Positions 17,939-26,740 of a stretch of 50,194 nt of DNA are shown here, one piece after another (the first letter of the stretch is position 1; each line of letters opens with the position of its first letter). The DNA is taken from positions 1 to 50,194 of the forward strand of contig JAAETJ010000134.1 of the NCBI GenBank assembly GCA_024228495.1, read 5' to 3'. Source of the stretch: a bacterium. Its GTDB lineage: Bacteria > Pseudomonadota > Alphaproteobacteria > Rhizobiales > JAKIUO01. Under the pieces are notes generated by a model that had not been told where the DNA came from, did not search any database, and saw only the letters and a program-made list of their open reading frames with translations. The position numbers were made by a program, and so were the translations under genes.

Positions 17939-18700
17939 ATGTCCAATCGTATCGTCGTGTTATTATTGAGCACCGTTGTGTTGCTTTCCGCATGTGCATC
18001 CAAAAAACACAAGGTAGCACCAGCCAAAATCGGCTCTGCTTGGCACACAGTTGAAAACCCCCGTAGATATAATCCGGCTGCACAACCAATCGCCGATCCC
18101 TCATATGACCCCTTTTTTGAAAGAAGCCGCCATCCGGTCACACCTCACCAGGCCCATGCCTTCCCGCATGCTGATACCACGATCAGGACCGACCATTCGC
18201 GAGACGGCTTTTCCTATGCTCATATCTACGCCAATACCGGCACAAGCTATCAGCTTGATACGGGAGATGTAGTGCGCATCGACGTGTTCGAGCAGACAAA
18301 CCTATCTCGCCTCTATCGAGTTAACGGGGCTGGCTTTGTCGCCATTCCGTTAGTTGGCTCCGTTCAGGCACGCGGCCTCACAACACGGGCTCTTGAACAA
18401 GAAGTTGCCGCCAAACTACGTCGCTCTTATCTGCGAGATCCCAAGGTCACCGTTGAAATCAGCACCCACCGCCCCTTCTTTATTCTTGGCGAAATCCGTA
18501 ATTCGGGTCAGTACCCCTATGTGCTTGGCATGACAATTGAGACAGCTGTGGCGATTGCTGGTGGCTATTCTCCGCGCGCCAACCAGCGTAAAGCACAAGT
18601 GATTCGACGCATTGGTGGCAAGCTGGTGCGTACATATGTGCCCAATAATTACCAGATCCGACCCGGTGACACACTCAAAGTGATCGAGCGATTGTTCTAG
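17939..18700 (+). CDS. Polysaccharide export lipoprotein, Wza-like
   Basis: Outer-membrane export component. The 253 residues begin with a signal peptide and lipobox (LLSAC, lipid-bearing Cys19). The poly-export domain starts near residue 100 (YQLDTGDVVRIDVFEQTNLS, then AGFVAIPLVGSVQARGLT). An SLBB-type domain follows (near 180-250, FFILGEIRNSGQYPY and AVAIAGGYSPRANQ). It is shorter than E. coli Wza (about 380 residues) and has one SLBB unit, like the short export proteins of Rhizobiales. The region between about 25 and 95 is low-complexity, His/Pro-rich and unassigned. GAGG precedes the ATG. Confidence 0.88.
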   Translation: MSNRIVVLLLSTVVLLSACASKKHKVAPAKIGSAWHTVENPRRYNPAAQPIADPSYDPFFERSRHPVTPHQAHAFPHADTTIRTDHSRDGFSYAHIYANTGTSYQLDTGDVVRIDVFEQTNLSRLYRVNGAGFVAIPLVGSVQARGLTTRALEQEVAAKLRRSYLRDPKVTVEISTHRPFFILGEIRNSGQYPYVLGMTIETAVAIAGGYSPRANQRKAQVIRRIGGKLVRTYVPNNYQIRPGDTLKVIERLF

Positions 18701-18742
18701 TACCCACAGTCCCAGAACCTGATCAGGAATCCGCGAATAGGT

Positions 18743-18799
18743 GCGCTGATCATCCATTGTTACCAGCACATCCGCATTTTCAACCAGCAGCGACGCCAT
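18743..18799 (-). pseudogene. Possible 5' remnant of an amidohydrolase gene
   Basis: On the minus strand an ATG at 18799 follows a strong GGAGGAG ribosome site and reads MASLLVENADVLVTMDDQR. This resembles the N-terminus of amidohydrolases of the 8-oxoguanine deaminase/chlorohydrolase type. After about 19 codons family resemblance ends and the frame runs into the 3' end of the Wza-like gene. The evidence is short. The rest of 18701-19015 shows no gene or clear signal. Confidence 0.35.
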
Positions 18800-19015
18800 A
18801 ACTCCTCCGTTGCAATATTGTATATAGACCCTTGCATGAAACAAGCAGATTTTCACCCGATGAGAGATTAAATGCGAGTATCAAAATTTTATTGGGATCG
18901 ATATAATCGACCGTCGCAAGAAAGGTGAGAGGGAGAGGAAATGGAGGTTCGATTAAGAAACAAGCGCTACGTCTTCAATGAATAGCTAAAATGCTTTTTG
19001 CAGACCTGGCATGGG

Positions 19016-20311
19016 TTAGCCCGTACGATTGATCTGCTCGCCGCTCCTGCTATAAATATAGTCGATCAGTTTCTCAAATGGCAGGGCTTTGGAAAACAAA
19101 AACCCCTGCAATTCTTCAACTCCATATTCCTTGAGATATTTCCAGTCTGCTTGCGTTTCGACACCTTCAGCGACGATTGTAAGGCCGAGCTTGCGCGCAA
19201 GAAGAATACTGGCTTCGACGCTGGCCATTGCTTTTTCGTCCCCCAGCGCATTGCTGACAAACATGCGATCAATTTTCAACTCGGTGAACGGGAACTCCAT
19301 AAGATGGTCAAGATTTGAATAGGCGGTGCCAAAATCATCAATCGACAAACCAAAGCGCAACATGCGCAAGCGGGCCAGCACTTCAATGGAAACCGCATTT
19401 TTTTCAACGATCCCACTTTCGGTAATCTCGAGTGTGAATAACGAGGGATCAAGGTCAGCCTCGTCAACCAAAAAAGCAATTTGATCAGGAAATTCCACAT
19501 CATCCAATACATTGACGCTTATATTCATGGCAATGCCCAGATTGAAGCGAAGACGTTTGAACCGTTTGGCATCCTTGATCACCTGGCGAATAATTTTTTG
19601 TGTCAGGGGTTTAATGAGCCCGGACTGTTCGGCGAGTGATATAAAAGCATCCGGCTCAACAATACCACCATCAGGAAGCACCCAGCGCGCCAGAGCTTCA
19701 ACGGCAACAATGCGCCCCGATTGAGCGTCGACTTTGGGCTGATACCAAGGGATAATATTGCCCGAGCTAATAGCGTATTGCAGCTCTTTTTTCGAGAACT
19801 GCTGTCGGGCAGTTGAAACGCTAGTCAATACAGGCTTTTTCAGCTTCAAGAGAACATCATAAAGTTCAGCGGGTTTCAAAGGCTTGCTTAGCGCAGCAAC
19901 GATGTTGAGATCATGGGTTTTGGCGAGTTTCTCGGCCATAGAAATAATGGATTGATGCTCACTGCTCAATATCGAGACAGGTCCGTTATAGTTTCGTTGT
20001 TTCAATAAACGCAAAAACTGCAAACCATCAATATTTGGCATATTGAGATCGCACAAGATCAAACCCGGCGGCACCTCAAGCTTATCAAGGACCTTAAGCG
20101 CAACAAGTCCGTCTGCAGCTGTGTAAATATTTTTGCTGCCCTTTGCACGAAAGTAAGATTCTGCAACCACCAGTAACAGGGGATCATCATCAACGATCAG
20201 TACGTCTAATGGAGCTAGGACCTGAGCGGGCATGCGATACCTCTGACTGCTAGAGTTAACTTGGAACGATAAGTCAATGTCACTTGAGTTTCCAGTTGTC
20301 TCCATTATCAT
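19016..20311 (-). CDS. REC-EAL protein: receiver plus c-di-GMP phosphodiesterase
   Basis: A response regulator whose output degrades cyclic di-GMP. The receiver domain is about residues 35-155, with acidic residues DDD at 41-43, phospho-acceptor Asp88 (ILCDLNMPN) and a Lys in SKPLKP. The EAL domain is about 170-425: EAL at 205-207, NISVN, LEITESG, SIDDFGTAYSNL, LKIDRMFV, VAEGVET and LQGFLFSKAL. All metal and catalytic positions I can check are present, so it is probably active. It lies 44 bases after the TadG-like gene on the same strand and is probably its operon partner. A phosphorelay partner could be the hybrid kinase at 21978. Confidence 0.92.
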   Translation of the reverse strand: MIMETTGNSSDIDLSFQVNSSSQRYRMPAQVLAPLDVLIVDDDPLLLVVAESYFRAKGSKNIYTAADGLVALKVLDKLEVPPGLILCDLNMPNIDGLQFLRLLKQRNYNGPVSILSSEHQSIISMAEKLAKTHDLNIVAALSKPLKPAELYDVLLKLKKPVLTSVSTARQQFSKKELQYAISSGNIIPWYQPKVDAQSGRIVAVEALARWVLPDGGIVEPDAFISLAEQSGLIKPLTQKIIRQVIKDAKRFKRLRFNLGIAMNISVNVLDDVEFPDQIAFLVDEADLDPSLFTLEITESGIVEKNAVSIEVLARLRMLRFGLSIDDFGTAYSNLDHLMEFPFTELKIDRMFVSNALGDEKAMASVEASILLARKLGLTIVAEGVETQADWKYLKEYGVEELQGFLFSKALPFEKLIDYIYSRSGEQINRTG

Positions 20312-20355
20312 TAAGATATAGTCAAGATATTGCTCCCTTGAAGAGAAACATTGAA

Positions 20356-21759
20356 TTATTTCGTCAATCTGATATTCGACGACAATCCCTGAATGTTACT
20401 TGGAACAGGAACTTCGGTTTCCGAATAACGTGTATTGAGGATAAGATGGGGCCCAGCTCGCAAATTGAGAGATCGGACAACCACGGCAGTATAAGCCGAG
20501 TCTTTCGCGATTGGCGCATCTGCATCAATCAACAAGGTGCTTTTGGGTAGGTAGATCGTGCCAAGCAGATTGCGGGCATTATCGCTGAGGATCGCATGAA
20601 TTCCCTTCCACTTTGTATCACGATCTTCAAATACTAAAAGACCGGCCATAATACCATCACGCGGTGCGGAGAGATCAATTATGGTATTTTTCTCAAAACT
20701 GAAAGCTGCGGTTTCTCCCGTAAAGAAAAGGCCGACATCTTCGCCATGCATCGATGAGTTATCTTGTACAGCAAACGGACCATTTTTAAAAATATATATG
20801 CCAGGATTGAGGGTGACCTTGGAAGTGCCTGCTATAATCAGCCCCCCGCAATAAACGCCGGGTTCAAGTGTTTTGGTATCATCTCTCACTTCAGTTCCTG
20901 AGAACTTTTTCTCCTCGACTTTTATTTCGCCCCTTTTTAGATAACTGTCTACTTTATTTTCAATCTTGACCCCGGTTTTTATTTTCTTTTTCTCGTCGAC
21001 ATTCTTGCCATAGTCGCATTCACCAACAAACGGAGCCGGCCGGTCAATAAGAGGATCTTCAAAAATCGGACAATCGGTCATGGGGATTGGCTGATAATTG
21101 CCTTTGCCACCAATTTTTCCTCCAGCCGAACAGATGAGAGAGGCCTTCAAATTGGCATTGTCCCCGGCCTCTATGGCATCGTGCTTTGTTGAATTGGAGT
21201 AGACCGCACACCCCCTTGCTGTCAGTTTGGCATTCCCTTCAAGAAAAATAGCCTTACCCTTTTTTTCTTCTAGTGCGATCACGCATAAGTTGAGAGATCC
21301 AACGATTTGTGCTTCAGCCTCAACACTTACCGTTTCAAGCTCAAAACCATTGACGGGAAAATCCTCGAGCGTCGCCTGCGTCAGGCGAACTTTTACCGTA
21401 TTGGTTTCAGAATTAATTTTTACCTTTACAATAATGTCGGAAAGCATGAAATCAGCAGTGTTCTTGATCTGCTTTAAAGCACGCAAGCTCTCGTTAACGA
21501 CGGCTTCTGCGACGGCTACAATACGGGCATTATCACCTTGTGACAGACTCAATTCTTTTGCCGCAGCAACAGCGGCACGGTCCGCATAACCTTGCATTTT
21601 ACCTTTTTGATTGAGAATTTTGCCATATTCGATACCACCGCCAACAACCACGAAAATTACTGGAAACACGAGCGCTGTTATGATCGCAATGTTTCCTCTG
21701 CGACAGGCTGTAAAAGAATGCAAAAGAGCCTTGATATGATGCGTTAAAAACTGAAGCAT
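20356..21759 (-). CDS. TadE/TadG-like envelope protein with C-terminal beta-rich domain
   Basis: Resembles TadG-type proteins of Flp/Tad pilus systems. Near the N-terminus, CRRGNIAIITALVFPVIFVV, then EYGKILNQKGKMQGYADRAA, is the TadE/TadG segment: a charged start, one membrane helix and a motif for the exported pseudopilin-like stalk. The C-terminal part (about 300-465) is rich in Gly and beta residues (VTLNPGIYIFKNGPFAV) and lacks a von Willebrand domain. A Lys-rich linker sits before it (about 235-290). The frame opens at 21831, but the ATG at 21759 (MLQFLTHHIKALLH) fits the family start better. No other Tad genes (TadA, CpaB, RcpA) are in the window. It is divergent from the hybrid kinase and followed by REC-EAL. 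Confidence 0.75.
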   Translation of the reverse strand: MLQFLTHHIKALLHSFTACRRGNIAIITALVFPVIFVVVGGGIEYGKILNQKGKMQGYADRAAVAAAKELSLSQGDNARIVAVAEAVVNESLRALKQIKNTADFMLSDIIVKVKINSETNTVKVRLTQATLEDFPVNGFELETVSVEAEAQIVGSLNLCVIALEEKKGKAIFLEGNAKLTARGCAVYSNSTKHDAIEAGDNANLKASLICSAGGKIGGKGNYQPIPMTDCPIFEDPLIDRPAPFVGECDYGKNVDEKKKIKTGVKIENKVDSYLKRGEIKVEEKKFSGTEVRDDTKTLEPGVYCGGLIIAGTSKVTLNPGIYIFKNGPFAVQDNSSMHGEDVGLFFTGETAAFSFEKNTIIDLSAPRDGIMAGLLVFEDRDTKWKGIHAILSDNARNLLGTIYLPKSTLLIDADAPIAKDSAYTAVVVRSLNLRAGPHLILNTRYSETEVPVPSNIQGLSSNIRLTK

Positions 21760-21904
21760 TGGCCGCCATTTTATTTTTGTAAATTTGGTTCTAACCCAAA
21801 TCTGCTCAACAGATTTCGTGGTCGTTTTCAAAGATAATACTTGATTTGCTTTAAACTTCCCTGAACCTGGCTACTAAAATTTTATATCGAAAAAAAATAT
21901 TCGA

Positions 21905-21931
21905 TTAACCATCATGGGTTAACTCATGATG
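21905..21931. promoter_or_regulatory. Palindromic CtrA-like site in TadG/kinase divergent promoter
   Basis: TTAACC-ATCATG-GGTTAA (21905-21922) is a perfect palindrome with 6-base arms and contains TTAACCAT. It overlaps a second inverted repeat, CATCATG (21910-21916) with CATGATG (21925-21931). The spacing differs from the classical TTAA-N7-TTAAC. The site lies between two divergent genes, 47 bases before the kinase start. Confidence 0.4.
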
Positions 21932-21977
21932 ACGTACGGCGTACTTTTGAAGAAAACAGCCATTCACAGAGGCGCTA

Positions 21978-24746
21978 GTGCAGAGCAAACGCAGCAGCAT
22001 CAAAACAAAGATCCTGATCGTTGTGTTGATCGCGGTATTTGCGACAGCAGCGGTGATTTCGGCTGTTTCACTGATCCGCAAGGTCAATCAATTCAACGAA
22101 GAAATAACCAAACAGACACGAGCGATTGCCTTTATATTCGCCGCAACCGTTGCCGATCAACTCGCCGAAGGTAACAAATTCGGCGCTCTTCGATCTCTAC
22201 GCGCAATCAAGCGTGTGCCCTATTTCGAAAAAATTCTAATCACAGACGAAAAAGGCCGCTCGTTCGCAGAGCTTGGATCTGCGGTCATCTTGAAAAGCAG
22301 CAAAAACAAAAGCGCTCTGTTCTCCGTCAACAAGACAGTCATGGTGCCAATCATCAAAGGCGGAGTTCGCATTGGGCGTTTGACGATCGTCGTCAAAACC
22401 GATCATTTATACCAGCTGCTGCTCAAAGATATTGGCATGACTTTCCTTGCAGCTTTGTTTGCGGCAGCTGCAGGTATCCTGCTCAGTTTCAAAATGCAAG
22501 CGAAAATAACCGGACCGATCAAAGCCCTCACCGATAATATGATGAATATCAAGGAGACGCAAAATTTCAGCCAGGCCGTTCAAAACTATTCCAGCGATGA
22601 AACAGGTCAGCTTGTCGATGCTTTCAATGACATGCAACGCAACATACGAAAGCGGGATCAAAAACTTGCCGACCATTTGGAAATGCTAGAGCAAACCGTT
22701 GAAGAGCGCACCCACGATCTATTGATCGCCAAGGACGTTGCCGAGCACGCCAATGCCGCCAAATCAGATTTTTTGGCCACCATGAGCCATGAAATCCGCA
22801 CGCCCATGAATGGCATGCTGGTGATGGCCGAATTGCTGGCGTCTGATCGCCTCACCGACCAGAACCGCCGCTACGCAGATGTCATCGTCAAATCGGGACA
22901 AAGCCTTTTGACGATTATCAATGACATTCTGGATTTTTCCAAAATCGAGTCAGGCAAACTGGAGTTGGAGAGCATCGAACTTGACCCATCGACGATTGTC
23001 AATGATGTCATTAGCCTGTTTTGGGAGCGCGCCAATAGCAAGGGTCTTGAACTTGCGGCCTATGTCAGCCCCGATGTTCCCCCTGCCCTATTTGGGGATC
23101 CCGTGCGTCTCAATCAGGTGCTGACCAATCTCATCAATAATGCGCTCAAATTCACAGAATATGGTAGCGTCAGCCTTGAGATACTGGTGCGCTCCCTTGA
23201 TCCATCAGGCAACAAGGCAAGGCTTGAATTTGCCGTCATTGATACCGGGATCGGTATTCCCGAAGATAAATGCGCGACTATTTTTGAAGCATTTTCACAG
23301 GCTGATCAATCGACAACACGCAATTTTGGCGGTACGGGTCTGGGGCTTGCCATTTGTCAACGCCTCGTCGGGGCGATGGGGGGCAAGATATTTGTGACGA
23401 GCAAACCAGGCGAAGGTTCACGCTTTGCGTTCATTATTGACACCGAAATTGCTGCAAACAATGCTATTCACGCCTTTGTGCTGCCTGAGCATCTGGAGAC
23501 AGCGTTGATCAGTACCAGCAGCCCAGCCTTTGACCTGATTACGTGCCGCTATCTCGAAGATTTTGATATCGCTGCAAAATTGCAGGATCACAACGACATC
23601 TCACTTGAAGATATTGAAGCAAGCTCATTATTTATCGCCGATGCGCGGGTCATTGAGGCAATGGACTATCTACAAGATGCTCGCTTACACAAACAATCAC
23701 CCTATATAGTCTGTCTGACTTCAATGGGTGAAAAAAACTATGAGATGCTCGTCAAGCAGGGTATCGTCGATGATATTCTAACCAAACCTGTTTCTCGCAA
23801 TGATATGGCTCAGCTAATACAGCGCCTTGATCAAGGCAAGCCCCGCAGAGCATCCCTTTTGGAGCATCAAAGCAATGCGCAAAATAGTTTCACACAGTTT
23901 ACGGGTGCGCATATTCTGATTGCTGATGACAGTCCCGTTAACCGCGAAGTGGCGATCGAAGCACTGAAGCGCCTCGATATAACTTGCGATACCGTGGAAA
24001 ATGGACGCCTGGCTCTGGAAGCTGTGACTGATAAAGATTATGATGCGATCTTAATGGATTGCAGCATGCCCGAAATGGATGGTTTTACTGCTACTCGTAA
24101 AATTCGCGAACTGGAACAGGCAACCAATCGCCAGCACCATCCTATCATTGCCCTCACGGCTCATGTCGCAGGATTACCTGACAATAACTGGCAGAGCGTT
24201 GGCATGGATGATTATATTACCAAGCCCTTCCGCCTTCAGGAGTTGGCCGACGCGCTCGCCGCACATCTTCCACAAAGCCAAGAGGAGCAAACCTGTCTCG
24301 CTGATGAAGCCCTCGCAACCAATCCATCCCCCGCAAAAGCACCAAATGATGAGAACGAGCTACCGATCATAGATGATGACGTCATGAATTCCTACGGTGA
24401 TTTCCAGGAAGATGGTGGTGCCGAACTCATCGCACGCTTGCTCAAACTGTTCCTGGAACACGCACCCGCAGCATATTCTCAAGTTGAAGCCGATGCCAAA
24501 GGAGAGGATCAAAACGCCCTTGCCGCGGCAGCTCACGCCCTAAAATCAATGAGCCGCAATATAGGTGCCGTGCGTCTTGCCAACGCCTGTGATCGCCTTG
24601 AACAGGCGGCAGGAACGCAACAAGAACTGATCCCGGAAGAGTATGTTTTCTCCATCAAAAAAGAAATGAAACTGGTCCAGACACGCATTCACGAACTCGC
24701 CGCTGAACGCGATTTGCCAGACTTTTCAATCAATAGCCTATCTTGA
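21978..24746 (+). CDS. Hybrid sensor histidine kinase with receiver and Hpt domains (BarA-like layout)
   Basis: A 922-residue membrane sensor of a multistep phosphorelay. Order: membrane helix near 11-33, a ~115-residue periplasmic sensor, second helix near 150-172, HAMP, dimerisation helix with phospho-acceptor His271 (MSHEIRTPMNG), and ATPase domain (NLINNALKFTE, DTGIGIPEDK, GGTGLGLAI). A degenerate receiver follows (about 505-625, lacking the N-terminal acidic pair), then a full receiver with Asp694 (ILMDCSMPEMDGF) and an Hpt domain with His853 (AAHALKSMSRNIGA). The start is a GTG at 21978 with AGAGG upstream. Neighbouring output candidates are REC-EAL and the TadG-like genes. The signal sensed is unknown. 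Confidence 0.93.
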   Translation: MQSKRSSIKTKILIVVLIAVFATAAVISAVSLIRKVNQFNEEITKQTRAIAFIFAATVADQLAEGNKFGALRSLRAIKRVPYFEKILITDEKGRSFAELGSAVILKSSKNKSALFSVNKTVMVPIIKGGVRIGRLTIVVKTDHLYQLLLKDIGMTFLAALFAAAAGILLSFKMQAKITGPIKALTDNMMNIKETQNFSQAVQNYSSDETGQLVDAFNDMQRNIRKRDQKLADHLEMLEQTVEERTHDLLIAKDVAEHANAAKSDFLATMSHEIRTPMNGMLVMAELLASDRLTDQNRRYADVIVKSGQSLLTIINDILDFSKIESGKLELESIELDPSTIVNDVISLFWERANSKGLELAAYVSPDVPPALFGDPVRLNQVLTNLINNALKFTEYGSVSLEILVRSLDPSGNKARLEFAVIDTGIGIPEDKCATIFEAFSQADQSTTRNFGGTGLGLAICQRLVGAMGGKIFVTSKPGEGSRFAFIIDTEIAANNAIHAFVLPEHLETALISTSSPAFDLITCRYLEDFDIAAKLQDHNDISLEDIEASSLFIADARVIEAMDYLQDARLHKQSPYIVCLTSMGEKNYEMLVKQGIVDDILTKPVSRNDMAQLIQRLDQGKPRRASLLEHQSNAQNSFTQFTGAHILIADDSPVNREVAIEALKRLDITCDTVENGRLALEAVTDKDYDAILMDCSMPEMDGFTATRKIRELEQATNRQHHPIIALTAHVAGLPDNNWQSVGMDDYITKPFRLQELADALAAHLPQSQEEQTCLADEALATNPSPAKAPNDENELPIIDDDVMNSYGDFQEDGGAELIARLLKLFLEHAPAAYSQVEADAKGEDQNALAAAAHALKSMSRNIGAVRLANACDRLEQAAGTQQELIPEEYVFSIKKEMKLVQTRIHELAAERDLPDFSINSLS

Positions 24747-24915
24747 AATTTTAATAAAATATTAATCGAAATTATTTTCTCACTGTTTACCTTGTGCCGA
24801 AAAAAATACAGCCAATAAAGTAATTATAAATATCAAACTTGTAGAACAATATCATCAGTGACTTCCTGGACAGATTTCCTGATCAATTTTTGTATTTCGA
24901 GGGTGGAGTAATATA

Positions 24916-26385
24916 ATGAATAGATTAGATCTTTTCAAAAATTTTGTGGGTCGTTTTATTGAGGAAAAACGCGGAACGACCGCAATCATTTTTGGGATAA
25001 TGATCATACCAGTAATGGTGCTCGCGGGAGGAGTTGTGGACTACGGCCGGGCTGTAAAGACTAAGGCTCAGCTCGCAGCCACTCTTGACGCAGCCGTTCT
25101 AGCGACCCAGATGCAATATTCGCTGGATGATACAACAGACTACAAGCAGATGGTTCATAACTATGTCAAAAAGAACCTGACGGAAGCCAGCAAGACTTAT
25201 CAAGGGCTTGAAATTAAACTCGTGACGCGGGACATAACCGAAGAGAGCGAATTGATTGCAAGTATCTCAACGAAGGTAACAACGAATTTTTTAAATCTCA
25301 TTGGGTTTAATCATTTCAATGTCAGTGTATCCTCGGCAGCGATAGTCGGCGGTGGCGGACTGGAACTCGCCCTTGTGCTAGACAACACCAAATCAATGAA
25401 CGGTGACAAACTTACTGCGTTGAAAGCCGCAGCCAAAGATTTGACTCAATCCATTATGAAAAATAAGGCCGATGACACGGTAAAAATGGCAATTGTTCCC
25501 TTTACCAACATGGTTAACATCGGTGTCGAAAATCGTAATGAACCCGGCCTGGATATTCCAGCACCTTACACTATTGACAAAGGAAAGAGATGCGACTCGA
25601 GAAAAACGATCAATACAAACTGTGATTATACACACGAAACTTACGCCTGTACCGATGATGGCATGCCAGCGACCTGTACTAGATCCAAACGTTCCAATTG
25701 CGAGAAAGTACCAAATCCCAATTACAAAGCCTGTTGGAATAGCACTACCAATTACGATTGGCATGGCTGCATGTGGTCTCGCCCTCATGATCTCAATGTA
25801 AGGGACGAGGACTATGGCCTACAGGGTGTTCCTGGATACATGACGGGGTCCGCCTCGTGCGAATCGTCTGTGAAACCGATAACCAGACTGACAGCAAACA
25901 AGGGGACTGTCATTAGTTCGCTTAATGCTATGCAGGCCAAGGGGAACACATATATCCCTACGGGATTGATGTGGGGCTGGCGAGCGCTATCGAGTACGAC
26001 GCCTTTTGCCGACGGCGTCCCCTATACAGATGAATCCGTAAGGAAAGTTATTATCCTGATGACCGATGGAAATAACTCCAGATCCATGAGACTGGAGACC
26101 GGTAATGAGACAATAAACCATAACGGCGAAATCTACTCAAGTAATGCGAGAGATCAGAGTGATGCCAATACGATTACTTCGGAACTGTGCGCAAATATCC
26201 AGGCAAAGAAAATTATGATTTTTACGATTGCCTTTGAAGTACCGGAAGGATCGGAGATCGAAGAAATCATGAAAGCCTGTGCAGGCAATGGCGGTAGATA
26301 TTATGATGCCGATAACAGCGTTGAATTGGCCAACGCTTTCGCGCAGATCGGCCTATCGCTTTTAAATCTGCGCCTTAGCAGATAG
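24916..26385 (+). CDS. TadG-like protein with von Willebrand factor A domain
   Basis: A 489-residue exported envelope protein. The N-terminus has the TadE/TadG segment (EEKRGTTAIIFGIMIIPVMV with VDYGRAVKTKAQLAATLDAA). From about 155 a vWA domain begins with a modified MIDAS (LVLDNTKSMNGDK instead of DxSxS) and continues with IVPFTNMVNIG, TGLMWGWRAL and VIILMTDGNNS. A Cys-rich insertion of roughly 100 residues (about 220-320, ten Cys: C-D, C-Y, TC-TRS, RSNC, KACW, HGCM, ASC) interrupts the vWA fold and is probably disulfide-bonded. GGGTGGAG precedes the ATG. It follows the hybrid kinase on the same strand, and with the TadG-like gene at 20356 it frames that kinase. Confidence 0.85.
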   Translation: MNRLDLFKNFVGRFIEEKRGTTAIIFGIMIIPVMVLAGGVVDYGRAVKTKAQLAATLDAAVLATQMQYSLDDTTDYKQMVHNYVKKNLTEASKTYQGLEIKLVTRDITEESELIASISTKVTTNFLNLIGFNHFNVSVSSAAIVGGGGLELALVLDNTKSMNGDKLTALKAAAKDLTQSIMKNKADDTVKMAIVPFTNMVNIGVENRNEPGLDIPAPYTIDKGKRCDSRKTINTNCDYTHETYACTDDGMPATCTRSKRSNCEKVPNPNYKACWNSTTNYDWHGCMWSRPHDLNVRDEDYGLQGVPGYMTGSASCESSVKPITRLTANKGTVISSLNAMQAKGNTYIPTGLMWGWRALSSTTPFADGVPYTDESVRKVIILMTDGNNSRSMRLETGNETINHNGEIYSSNARDQSDANTITSELCANIQAKKIMIFTIAFEVPEGSEIEEIMKACAGNGGRYYDADNSVELANAFAQIGLSLLNLRLSR

Positions 26386-26464
26386 TCCTAATAGCAAAAT
26401 CCATTCACTGTTTCCATATAAACTATTGGAGTCAGGAATGGATCATGGGACTAAACCGCTCCCG

Positions 26465-26587
26465 TAGTAGTAGTGCTTGTGGATAGGGCGGCACACCCTT
26501 GTCAGTGACCTTGCCAAAATGGGCATATCGGAAGAACTGGCTGGACGCGTGGTCAATCATAGCGGCGGCCAGGCCAGCAACACCAGT
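26465..26587 (+). pseudogene. Possible C-terminal remnant of a tyrosine recombinase
   Basis: A short open stretch reads RHTLVSDLAKMGISEELAGR then VVNHSGG. This resembles the C-terminal part of phage-type integrases, where RRT...LAxLGVPxxxxxRVLNH leads to the catalytic H. There is no upstream catalytic domain, and no Tyr-bearing end follows because the dispersed repeat begins at 26588. Identification rests on about 27 residues. Confidence 0.4.
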
Positions 26588-26740
26588 GGATCGCCGAACT
26601 TGTCAAGCCCCGCATATCTTTTGGAAAGATCAAAAAAGCCCAGCTGTCCCATCACAATCCCCGCTAACCAAATCGGTTTCTCCATATTCACAGCCTAGCC
26701 GATCAGGATGTATTTTTTTGGGTTTTTAGAGGTTCCCTTA
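26588..26740 (+). repeat. Dispersed repeat, copy 2
   Basis: Nearly identical to the reverse complement of 2671-2826. Differences are scattered single bases and lengths of A/T runs. It begins exactly where the recombinase-like remnant ends and finishes at the stop codon of the small secreted protein gene (26738-26740). Together with copy 1 it forms an inverted pair about 24 kb apart. Confidence 0.8.
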
